A stretch of DNA of 8,541 nt. Source: an uncultured Opitutia bacterium (GTDB taxonomy: Bacteria; Verrucomicrobiota; Verrucomicrobiae; Opitutales; MB11C04). This document shows positions 1 through 5,394 of the stretch, piece after piece (within the stretch, counting starts at the first letter, position 1; each line of letters begins with the position of its first letter). The position numbers were made by a program, and so were the translations under genes. The stretch lies in contig CAJWWH010000071.1 of NCBI GenBank assembly GCA_913048545.1, forward strand, positions 1 to 8,541, given 5' to 3'. Below the pieces are notes generated by a model. That model did not search any database and was not told the DNA's origin. It saw nothing but the letters and a program-made list of their open reading frames with translations.

Positions 1-55
1 TGCATGGCTTAATCTTTGAGACAAGCATATGACTACTGGCAGGATCAACCAGGTA
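1..55 (-). rRNA. Eukaryotic 18S rRNA gene, 5' end only (partial)
   Basis: Read on the minus strand from 55 down to 1, the sequence is the nearly universal eukaryotic small-subunit rRNA 5' end: it opens TACCTGGTTGATCCTGCC, continues with the AGTCATATGCTTGTC block and ends in AAGCCATGCA at the window edge. Bacterial 16S rRNA does not begin this way, so this is nuclear rDNA of a eukaryote. Only the first 55 bases are present; the rest lies beyond base 1. The segment is too conserved to say whether the source is a protist, alga, fungus or animal. It cannot belong to the same genome as the bacterial genes further right. Confidence 0.93.
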
Positions 56-150
56 ACTATCGTTCACGCGGAGCCGCCGCCGACCCGAAAGCCGGCCGCG
101 CCTCCGCACTCACTCGCCGACCGAAGTCTGGCGGAGCGCGTTTGTGATAG
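56..150 (-). other. Probable 5' external transcribed spacer of the eukaryotic rDNA
   Basis: This stretch directly precedes the 18S 5' end on the minus strand, where the 5' external transcribed spacer of an rDNA unit lies. It is very rich in G and C, especially 70-125, which suits such a spacer. The left end at 56 is fixed by the 18S start. The right end is uncertain because the nuclease-like reading frame runs into it with no break; the true join may lie anywhere from about 100 to 206. Confidence 0.5.
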
Positions 151-339
151 AAACCAGTGACGCACGGGACGAGTCCCCTGCGCCATCAGTTGTGGCGTCC
201 CCCCGCGAGTCTCTGCGGTGTCGATGCCGTAAAGCCTTACGCTTTGATTGTTCAGGAATACATCAAACCCGCAATCAATATTGCAAACGATGCTATCGCC
301 GTCGATCACCCTAACTATCTGCGCTTTATAGGTATACAT
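64..339 (-). CDS. Staphylococcal-nuclease-like protein, C-terminus lost at a join
   Basis: The 91-codon frame begins like a thermonuclease (SNase) family protein, a Ca2+-dependent nuclease fold common in phages. Residues 11-16 read VIDGDS, with Asp15 in the place of the calcium ligand Asp21 of the S. aureus enzyme. Arg35, Asp40 and Glu43 (in RLYGIDTAET) match catalytic Arg35, Asp40 and Glu43; the usual Pro after DT is Ala here. Resemblance holds to about residue 45 and perhaps to about 65. After that the protein is Gly/Ala/Arg-rich, reading through spacer-like GC-rich DNA to a stop 8 bases before the 18S start. The family is normally about 130-150 residues, so the second half, including the counterpart of Arg87, is missing. 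The start ATG at 339 has no clear Shine-Dalgarno site. It follows the two small phage-type ORFs on the same strand. I take it as a phage gene fragment fused to rDNA. Confidence 0.72.
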   Translation of the reverse strand: MYTYKAQIVRVIDGDSIVCNIDCGFDVFLNNQSVRLYGIDTAETRGGTPQLMAQGTRPVRHWFLSQTRSARLRSASECGGAAGFRVGGGSA

Positions 340-354
340 GGGGAGTCTCTAAGG

Positions 355-482
355 TAGGGCCAGCATTTTATCCGCCGGGGCTGGTTAACCGGCTCAAACT
401 CACGGCGGAGTCGGCCGCTAGGATGTTGCGGCGTTGCGTCTACAGGTACCGCGACCTGCCAACGGGCGAAGGGATCGCCCTA
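355..482. other. GC-rich hairpin cluster in the phage-type block
   Basis: This stretch between the nuclease-like gene and the small ORF at 522 is richer in GC than the ORFs to its right and holds several inverted repeats. They are: an outer stem of 372-377 with 403-408 (CCGCCG / CGGCGG) enclosing an inner stem of 380-384 with 389-393 around a TTAA loop; a competing stem of 360-364 with 380-384 (CCAGC / GCTGG); a stem of 443-447 with 454-458 (CAGGT / ACCTG); and a perfect 6-bp stem of 464-469 with 475-480 (GGGCGA / TCGCCC). It could be a structured RNA, a processing or termination region, or simply GC-rich coding sequence. I recognise no known RNA family and no tRNA. Confidence 0.35.
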
Positions 483-519
483 GACAGTTGAAGACTACAC
501 TTTTCGTTGTTGTTTGCAT
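418..519 (-). CDS. Possible 33-residue phage ORF (doubtful)
   Basis: An ATG at 519 lies two bases after the stop codon of the preceding ORF (stop 524-522) and opens a 33-codon frame beginning MQTTTKSVV and ending in Ala-Ala-Thr-Ser. The tight spacing fits a compact phage operon, but there is no clear Shine-Dalgarno site, no recognisable domain, and the frame overlaps two strong hairpins. A second minus-strand frame, open without its own start from about 478 to the first codons of the nuclease-like gene, lies one base out of register, so a frameshift or base error may have split a longer gene of about 68 codons. No function can be assigned. Confidence 0.25.
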   Translation of the reverse strand: MQTTTKSVVFNCLGRSLRPLAGRGTCRRNAATS

Positions 520-521
520 AG

Positions 522-785
522 TTATGCAAAAACGTCGGCGTTCCCAGCGTCGTCGTCCACCAGATCCATGATGTAATCAAAGTTCATCATCCCCGTGACA
601 TCGATCGGCCCCTCCACGCCTGCCATGCGCGTTGTCACCTTTACAAGCTCATTGGTTTGAGGCTCTGCGTCACCGTCTCCCGCGTTTATGCGGTAGTGAA
701 TATCAACATCAACTGTTGCCCACTCGCAGTCTAACTCAGCATCAAAAACGTGAACGCGATCGTACAAAGTAGAGACACCCATCAT
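522..785 (-). CDS. Small acidic hypothetical protein, phage type
   Basis: This 87-codon frame encodes an acidic soluble protein with no signal peptide or membrane segment. The N-terminal half alternates polar and hydrophobic residues as in beta strands (the stretch around ATVDVDIHYRI), and the C-terminus is rich in Asp. Two ATGs lie in tandem: from the first (785) it overlaps the upstream stop by ATGA, from the second (782) by TGATG. An AGGGGG Shine-Dalgarno site at about 790-795 sits 4 bases from the first and 7 from the second, which favours the second start and a protein of 86 residues. Small size, coupling to its neighbour and a strong ribosome site suggest phage origin. I do not recognise the family. 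Confidence 0.7.
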   Translation of the reverse strand: MMGVSTLYDRVHVFDAELDCEWATVDVDIHYRINAGDGDAEPQTNELVKVTTRMAGVEGPIDVTGMMNFDYIMDLVDDDAGNADVFA

Positions 786-991
786 TCCACCCCCTTCAGG
801 TCTTCATATAACGACTCAAGCAACGCTAAGCCCATGTCTATTCCCTGCTCCTTTCCTTTACAAAACGACCTGTCAGCGCTTTCTGTCGCCTTTTGAGCCT
901 CTAACAGCGCGGTCATGTGCGAGCTTTTTAATCGCCTGATACGCTCACTGGTGAGCCTCAGCGCCTCAAAGTTTGCCTGTGAAGTATTCAT
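782..991 (-). CDS. Small helical hypothetical protein, phage type
   Basis: The 69-codon frame encodes a charged protein, predicted from its residue pattern to be almost entirely alpha-helical (residues about 5-45 form a long amphipathic stretch rich in Leu, Arg, Lys, Glu and Ala). No membrane segment, signal peptide or known motif is visible. The ATG at 991 overlaps the stop of the ORF at 988-1251 by four bases (ATGA), and a perfect GGAGG at 1002-1006 lies 10 bases upstream. Its own stop overlaps the next ORF. It sits in a coupled minus-strand series with the acidic small ORF and the nuclease-like gene. Function unknown; many phage early or accessory genes look like this. Confidence 0.68.
   Translation of the reverse strand: MNTSQANFEALRLTSERIRRLKSSHMTALLEAQKATESADRSFCKGKEQGIDMGLALLESLYEDLKGVE
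790..795 (-). promoter_or_regulatory. Shine-Dalgarno site AGGGGG
   Basis: On the minus strand AGGGGG precedes two tandem ATGs at 785 and 782. The spacing of 7 bases to the second ATG is more usual than the 4 bases to the first, so it helps choose the start of the acidic small ORF. Confidence 0.55.
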
Positions 992-1251
992 ACTTCGTCG
1001 TCCTCCACATTAAATGGTTCCGCAAAGGGCCCACCATTCACCAATAATTTCTCATCACCTTTCTTGTTCGGGACGATGCGAAAAGCGTTGCCGGACTTTT
1101 TGACCATGCATGCACCTTCCCAACCCTCGCCTCCGGGCACCTGCCAATCTGCATTACCCATACAGCCCACAATGAAGGGGAATTTGTCAAGCATACGAAA
1201 CTGCCCCTCAAGGCAGTCAAAAATTCCTATGGTGCTTTTTTTACCAAGCAT
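988..1251 (-). CDS. FHA-like domain protein, short, possibly truncated at a join
   Basis: The 87 residues resemble a divergent forkhead-associated (FHA) beta-sandwich, a fold that usually binds phosphothreonine peptides. The matching points are FPFIVG (residues 24-29, the usual place of the GR motif), NADWQVP (the DxxxP strand), GACMV where the SxxH strand normally lies, FRIVP, LLVNG (the conserved Asn-Gly) and a closing VEDDEV. The Arg, Ser and His that bind phosphate are missing, so binding is doubtful. FHA domains normally continue with another strand or two after this point, so the stop right after DDEV suggests loss of the C-terminus. The start at 1251 has no Shine-Dalgarno site, like the bacterial genes to the right and unlike the next two ORFs. 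I infer that it belongs to the bacterial block and that the join lies near its 3' end; it could instead be an intact phage gene coupled by ATGA to its neighbour. Confidence 0.55.
   Translation of the reverse strand: MLGKKSTIGIFDCLEGQFRMLDKFPFIVGCMGNADWQVPGGEGWEGACMVKKSGNAFRIVPNKKGDEKLLVNGGPFAEPFNVEDDEV
1002..1006 (-). promoter_or_regulatory. Shine-Dalgarno site GGAGG
   Basis: On the minus strand GGAGG lies 10 bases before the ATG at 991. It lies inside the last codons of the FHA-like ORF and is the strongest ribosome site in the window. It supports the ORF at 782-991 as a real gene, and it suggests that phage-type DNA extends at least to about 1006. Confidence 0.6.
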
Positions 1252-1370
1252 AGTAAGTGGATGGGTTCAAGGTCATATGGGATCTAATAAAATATTTATT
1301 TCAATGTTACGGATTTTCTGTACTTCAAGGCAAAACAAATCTTGCCCCAAAATAGTGAAATGTTCATTGA
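1252..1370. other. AT-rich gap between the FHA-like ORF and the dehydrogenase gene
   Basis: These 119 bases hold no gene on either strand. A weak inverted repeat (GGCAA 1329-1333 / TTGCC 1342-1346) lacks a T-run, so no terminator is called. An AT-rich stretch at about 1285-1302 could serve as a -10 region for the leftward FHA-like ORF, but no convincing -35/-10 pair is seen. Confidence 0.5.
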
Positions 1371-2933
1371 TCAGTTTTCTTTACGATTTATTTTATTTGG
1401 ATTTTCATTCCTCAATTCAGGCGGCAGGAAATCCCCGGGAAAGCCCTGAAAGCAAACGGGGCGGGCAAAACGTAAAATTGCCCCTGTCCCCACTGATGTT
1501 GACCGACTGTCCGTAGTTGCCGGGTAAGGGCCACCATGCACAATTGATTCACAAACTTCCACCCCGGTGGGAAACTGATTAAAAAGCAGTCTTCCTGCTT
1601 TGGTTTCGAGAATGTCGATTAAACCCTCATGCTCATCGAGATTTTCCGCATGCCCAAACAGACTCGCGGTCAGTTGCCCTTCCAATTCACCAGCCACTTT
1701 CAACAGATCGTCTCGATCGCGGTATGAAACCAACAAAGTGGCGGGTCCAAAGATTTCTAGGGCAAGATTGGAATCATTTAAAAAATGATTGACCGAGGTT
1801 TCCAGAACACAGGGCATTGCATCACATCCTCCCGCCCCTTTATTATCATCACTGCCCAAAAGGACCTTCACCCCTTCACCATTACTGATTTTCTCTATTC
1901 CCTGACCGTATGAATTACGGATTCCACGATGTAACATGGTTGCGGGCTCGAACTTTTTCATTTTTTCCACAAACGAATTGCGGAAATTGTTTCCCGGAAC
2001 GCCCTCCTGATAAAAGACAATTCCTGGATTTGTGCAAAATTGTCCGACTCCCATGGTAGCGGATACAAATAAACCATCTGCAATTTTATCGAATTCGTCC
2101 TGAGTTAATTCAGGAAGCAGAAAAATAGGGTTAATGCTGCTCATTTCAGCAAAAACCGGAATGGGCTCGCGTCTTTGGGATGCAAGATCAAACAGGGCAC
2201 GTCCTCCGGATCGGGAACCCGTGAAACCGACGGCTCGAATGATCGGATTTGTCACAAGTGCCTGTCCGGTCGTCCTTCCCTCTCCAAAAAGAAGGGAAAA
2301 TGTCCCTTCCGGCAACCCGCATTTTTGAACTGCGGTGGCAATGAGTTTGCCCACAAGCAGTGCAGTGCCGGGATGCGAATGATGAGCCTTAACAATGACC
2401 GGACAACCCGCCGCCCACGCCGAAGCAACATCTCCACCCGCTACTGAAAAGGCCAGCGGAAAATTACTGGCACAAAATACCGCAACCGGACCGACCGGCC
2501 TAAGCATTGCACGCAAATCAGGCTTGGGTAATGGCTGACGATCGGGATTTGCCCGGTCAATCCGGGCATCAACCCAGGACCCCTCCTCGACCAAATTGCC
2601 AAACATGCGAAGTTGACCACTTGTACGGCCAGCCTCTCCGCGTACCCGGCCTTCTGGAAGTCCTGTCTCTTTAGGCATAATTTCAACCAGTTCATCCACA
2701 GCACTATCAATCAGATCAGCCAATGAGCGAAGAAAATCAGCTTTCTCCTTACCCGAAAGTGAAGCCATGGAAAGACTGGCTTGTTGGGCAAGTTCACAAG
2801 CCCGATTGAGTTCGGCTTCGGATGCATGAACATAATCCACCCCTAAACCAACCCCGGTGGCTGGATTTACCGCGTGAAAAGAGGAACCCGTGAAATCTCC
2901 GCGGGAAAAACCAATTAATGAGGATTCTTTCAT
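1371..2933 (-). CDS. Alpha-ketoglutarate semialdehyde dehydrogenase (2,5-dioxovalerate dehydrogenase)
   Basis: A complete 520-residue aldehyde dehydrogenase of the KGSADH subfamily, which oxidises alpha-ketoglutarate semialdehyde to alpha-ketoglutarate with NAD(P)+ in the cytoplasm. Visible family points: VNPATG near residue 23; catalytic Asn157 in CASNFPL; Lys182 in the cofactor site (VIVKAHHSHPGT); FTGSRSGG at 237-244; general base Glu263 in AEMSSINP; nucleophile Cys300 in GQFCTNPG; Glu393 in EIFGPA. The C-terminal VHGGPYPATTDSRSTSVG (465-482) followed by RFARPVCFQ is typical of this subfamily rather than of succinate-semialdehyde or betaine-aldehyde dehydrogenases. The start ATG fits the usual N-terminus though no Shine-Dalgarno site is seen. 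It lies 25 bp behind the FAH-family dehydratase, whose product would be its substrate, so the two are probably co-transcribed. Confidence is high for the subfamily and fair for the physiological pathway. Confidence 0.92.
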   Translation of the reverse strand: MKESSLIGFSRGDFTGSSFHAVNPATGVGLGVDYVHASEAELNRACELAQQASLSMASLSGKEKADFLRSLADLIDSAVDELVEIMPKETGLPEGRVRGEAGRTSGQLRMFGNLVEEGSWVDARIDRANPDRQPLPKPDLRAMLRPVGPVAVFCASNFPLAFSVAGGDVASAWAAGCPVIVKAHHSHPGTALLVGKLIATAVQKCGLPEGTFSLLFGEGRTTGQALVTNPIIRAVGFTGSRSGGRALFDLASQRREPIPVFAEMSSINPIFLLPELTQDEFDKIADGLFVSATMGVGQFCTNPGIVFYQEGVPGNNFRNSFVEKMKKFEPATMLHRGIRNSYGQGIEKISNGEGVKVLLGSDDNKGAGGCDAMPCVLETSVNHFLNDSNLALEIFGPATLLVSYRDRDDLLKVAGELEGQLTASLFGHAENLDEHEGLIDILETKAGRLLFNQFPTGVEVCESIVHGGPYPATTDSRSTSVGTGAILRFARPVCFQGFPGDFLPPELRNENPNKINRKEN

Positions 2934-2958
2934 GTAGTTAAAAAGTGTTGTAGAAAAG

Positions 2959-3798
2959 TCATCTCACGGAATTCACCAATGTGCCAATTAAATCAATCGT
3001 AATTGAAACAATATCTTCCGATTGAAGTGTAAAATCACTGCCCGGTACAATTCCCGTGCCGGTCAATAAGAAAACTCCATGCTCAAAGCTCGTTTCCCGA
3101 AAAAGAAATTCGATTAATTCTCCCGGGGTTCTTTTCATTTCGGAAAGTGATGTCTCACCCCTAAAGACAACCTTACCCGCCCGTTCTATTTGAATCGCCA
3201 CCGCAGATTCCATTGGTAGTGGCTCTTTGGGAACATACAGTCCGGGCCCTAGACAGGCACATTGATCAAAGGTTTTTGCCTGAGGTAAATATAAGGGATT
3301 TTCTCCTTCAATACTTCTTGACGAAACATCATTTCCAATTGTGTACGCCACAATTTTTCCAGAGCTGGTTGCAAATAAAGTAAGTTCGGGTTCCGGGACA
3401 TCCCATTCTGAGTCTTTGCGGATACGAAAGGGTTGTCCATGCCCAACAACACGGGCAGGAGTGGCTTTGAAAAATATTTCCGGTCTATCCGCCTGATACA
3501 CTCGGCTGTAAAAATCTCCGCCTCCCGCATCCCTGGATTCTTCCATTCTCGCCAGTCGGCTCGAATAGTAAGTCACTCCGGCAGCCCATACTTCCTGGGA
3601 TCCAATCGGGGGAAGAATGGTGTCAGAACTTACATTTGCTAAACTATTGCATGACTCGGCCGCGTCCCAATTCTGCCTTAAATAATGCCAAAGGTCATCT
3701 CGGTTAATCAGTAAGTCCCAACTCCCATCAAATATAAGTTTTCGAAACTCATCTCCATGTTTGAGAACTATTTCATCAACGGTTTTAAATAGGTGCAT
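2959..3798 (-). CDS. 2-Keto-3-deoxypentonate dehydratase, FAH family
   Basis: A complete 279-residue protein of the fumarylacetoacetate hydrolase (FAH) fold. The metal-binding pattern is visible: Glu136 and Glu138 in WDVPEPEL and Asp157 in IGNDVSSR, with Lys175 in the LPQAK motif. The sequence around residues 104-120 ([16 protein letters not shown]) and [13 protein letters not shown] resembles the 2-keto-3-deoxy-D-arabinonate dehydratases (KdaD type), which convert 2-keto-3-deoxypentonate to alpha-ketoglutarate semialdehyde. The gene next downstream encodes the dehydrogenase for that product, which strongly supports this role over a hydrolase. Which pentose feeds it (arabinose, xylose or a related acid) cannot be read here; the upstream sugar dehydrogenase, lactonase and pentonate dehydratase are not in the window. 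The start lies 39 bp after uvrC, with no clear Shine-Dalgarno site. A plain FAH-family hydrolase remains a minor alternative. Confidence 0.85.
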   Translation of the reverse strand: MHLFKTVDEIVLKHGDEFRKLIFDGSWDLLINRDDLWHYLRQNWDAAESCNSLANVSSDTILPPIGSQEVWAAGVTYYSSRLARMEESRDAGGGDFYSRVYQADRPEIFFKATPARVVGHGQPFRIRKDSEWDVPEPELTLFATSSGKIVAYTIGNDVSSRSIEGENPLYLPQAKTFDQCACLGPGLYVPKEPLPMESAVAIQIERAGKVVFRGETSLSEMKRTPGELIEFLFRETSFEHGVFLLTGTGIVPGSDFTLQSEDIVSITIDLIGTLVNSVR

Positions 3799-3837
3799 TG
3801 AGCTAATTTGAATTAAATTTAAGGTCTGTTGGAGTGT

Positions 3838-5313
3838 CTACTTATCAGTTCCAAGAAAATCATGCAATCTTTCGGCGAGTTTCGGGCCAATGCCATTGAG
3901 TTCGCACATTTCTTCCGGAGTTGCATTACGAAGTTTTTCCAATGATCCAAAATGGTTGAGCAAAGCCTCTCGCCTTATTTTTCCAAGTCCCTTAAAATCA
4001 TCCAAGATCGACTCTCGAATTCTTCTGCTTCTTAAATCAGCATTGAATTGGTTGGCAAATCGATGAGCTTCATCCCTGATTTTCTGTAATAATCGAAGCC
4101 CCAAGTCCCGGGCATCAAGAATTAGTTCCTCTCTCTCATCCGGAAAAACAATACTTTCCTCCCGCTTCGCCAAGCCAATTAAAGGAGGGGCAACGATTTC
4201 CAGGGAATTGAATGCCTTGATCGCCGAGCTTACCTGCCCTGCCCCTCCATCAATAACAATTAAATCAGGAAATTCATGTCCTCCCTGAAAAAGTCGTCCG
4301 TACCTGCGACCCACCACCTCCTCCATCGAGCGAAAATCGTCGTTTCCTTCAAAACTTCTTATTTTGTATCTGCGGTATGCCCTTCTGTCCGATTTCCCTG
4401 ATACAAATCTGACCATGGAAGCAACCACAAAAGTTCCGGAAACATGGGAAATGTCAAAGCACTCAATTACCGCTGGGGGACGGTCGAGTTGTAAAACCTC
4501 AGTCAATCGTTGCAACCCTAGCCAATTTCCATCTTCCTGCTTGGGCCACTGTCTGGTAAATCTTCTGGTTTTCTTGATTGTTTTGGATAATGCGTCCGCC
4601 AAGTCTCGAAATTCGGCAGCCCGTTCAAATTCCATCGCCTCCGCGTGTTTCTGCATTTTTTCACGTAATTCTGCCAGCCAACTTTTTGCCTTTCCCTCAA
4701 GAAACGCACATGCCTCCTCCACTCGCCTCCTGTACTCCTCTTTGGAGGTTTCATTGTGACCAGCAAAAATCTCCGCTCTTACATCATCATACATTCGGTA
4801 ACGCCCATCATTCAACTTAACTGGTTTGGCATCCGAGAGAAGAATACCAAATTTCTTTCTCATTTCTGAAAGAGTGGAACGTAAAAAGCCCGCCTGGGCA
4901 AAAGGACCATAGTAATGAGAGCCATCCTCCTTTTTGTTTCGGCATAGACGGAAGCGGGGCAATTCGTTTTGCAAATCCACACGAACCATTAAAAATTGTT
5001 TGTCATCAGTAAAGTCGGTGTTGTACCTGGGTTTGTACTCTTTAATCAACTTGCCTTCCAAAAGTAGGGCTTCGGTTTCATTTTTAGTTTCATGAATCGA
5101 GATTTCACATACCATTTCAACCATCGCAGCAATTTTGGGTTGTGCCCTCACAAACCTGCGGGAACCCTGAAAATAACTGCTCACTCTTCTTTTTAAATTT
5201 TTTGCCTTTCCCACATAAATAACATGCCCCAATCGATCCTTCATTAAATAGACCCCCGAGCTCTGCGGGAGACTACGAATAAACTTTCGGATTTCGACTT
5301 TCTGATTTTGCAT
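3838..5313 (-). CDS. uvrC: UvrABC system protein C, short cysteine-poor form
   Basis: UvrC makes both incisions around a DNA lesion in nucleotide excision repair, acting with UvrB after UvrA loading. From the Met at 5313 the protein has 491 residues. In order: GIY-YIG nuclease (SSGVYLMKD with GVY at 20-22, YVGKAKNLKRR from 33) for the 3' cut; TEALLLEGKLIKEYKPRYN and DDKQF; YYGPFAQAG near 135; a UVR motif for UvrB contact (AMEFERAAEFRD, about 226-237); the RNase H-like nuclease for the 5' cut, with Asp287 in ECFDIS, Asp355 in VIDGG and His417 in DEAHRF; and a C-terminal helix-hairpin-helix region (440-491). It is about 100 residues shorter than E. coli UvrC (610), mainly between the UVR motif and the RNase H-like domain. 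It also lacks the cysteine cluster that normally follows the GIY-YIG region. A longer frame runs in from 5388, but its first 25 codons show no family resemblance and would overlap the divergent promoters, so 5313 is preferred. Confidence 0.93.
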   Translation of the reverse strand: MQNQKVEIRKFIRSLPQSSGVYLMKDRLGHVIYVGKAKNLKRRVSSYFQGSRRFVRAQPKIAAMVEMVCEISIHETKNETEALLLEGKLIKEYKPRYNTDFTDDKQFLMVRVDLQNELPRFRLCRNKKEDGSHYYGPFAQAGFLRSTLSEMRKKFGILLSDAKPVKLNDGRYRMYDDVRAEIFAGHNETSKEEYRRRVEEACAFLEGKAKSWLAELREKMQKHAEAMEFERAAEFRDLADALSKTIKKTRRFTRQWPKQEDGNWLGLQRLTEVLQLDRPPAVIECFDISHVSGTFVVASMVRFVSGKSDRRAYRRYKIRSFEGNDDFRSMEEVVGRRYGRLFQGGHEFPDLIVIDGGAGQVSSAIKAFNSLEIVAPPLIGLAKREESIVFPDEREELILDARDLGLRLLQKIRDEAHRFANQFNADLRSRRIRESILDDFKGLGKIRREALLNHFGSLEKLRNATPEEMCELNGIGPKLAERLHDFLGTDK

Positions 5314-5341
5314 TGGCAATCTATTAAATCTTGAGTATTTT
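5313..5341 (+). promoter_or_regulatory. Candidate sigma-70 promoter for cinA
   Basis: TTGGCA at 5313-5318 and TATTTT at 5336-5341 are separated by 17 bp, giving a plausible -35/-10 pair with transcription starting near 5348, about 47 bases before the cinA ATG. The -35 box touches the uvrC start codon. Supported only by resemblance to the consensus. Confidence 0.33.
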
Positions 5342-5361
5342 AGAACTTGGCAAGAACACAA

Positions 5362-5390
5362 ATTATAACCTTTGATCCAAAAATACAACC
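5362..5390 (-). promoter_or_regulatory. Candidate sigma-70 promoter for uvrC
   Basis: On the minus strand a perfect TATAAT lies at 5367-5362. A weak -35 lies upstream: GGTTGT (5390-5385) at 17 bp spacing or TTGTAT (5388-5383) at 15 bp. Transcription would start near 5355, giving a leader of about 40 bases before the uvrC ATG at 5313. The consensus -10 is the best such box in the divergent region. Confidence 0.4.
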
Positions 5391-5394
5391 GACT

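Noticed and set aside
355..482. tRNA, group I intron or known ribozyme in the hairpin cluster
   Set aside because: No cloverleaf, T-loop motif or intron core (P, Q, R, S elements) could be fitted on either strand.
522..1251. The three overlapping small ORFs as a toxin-antitoxin or anti-defence cassette
   Set aside because: Size and overlap alone suggest it; no toxin, antitoxin or DNA-binding motif is visible, so a functional claim is not supported.
1327..1348. Inverted repeat as a rho-independent terminator after the dehydrogenase gene
   Set aside because: The stem is only five pairs and no T-run follows on either strand.
1064..1516. 150-codon plus-strand frame across the FHA-like ORF, the gap and the end of the dehydrogenase gene
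   Set aside because: It overlaps better supported minus-strand genes, has no domain resemblance, and its composition is that of an antisense shadow.
5314..5388. 25 extra N-terminal codons on uvrC
   Set aside because: They show no UvrC resemblance, would overlap both candidate promoters, and the Met at 5313 sits at the normal distance before the GIY-YIG motif.
5347..5394. TTG start adding 16 codons to cinA
   Set aside because: CinA proteins begin close to the TLGDELLLG motif; the ATG at 5395 gives this and the extra codons lie in the promoter region.
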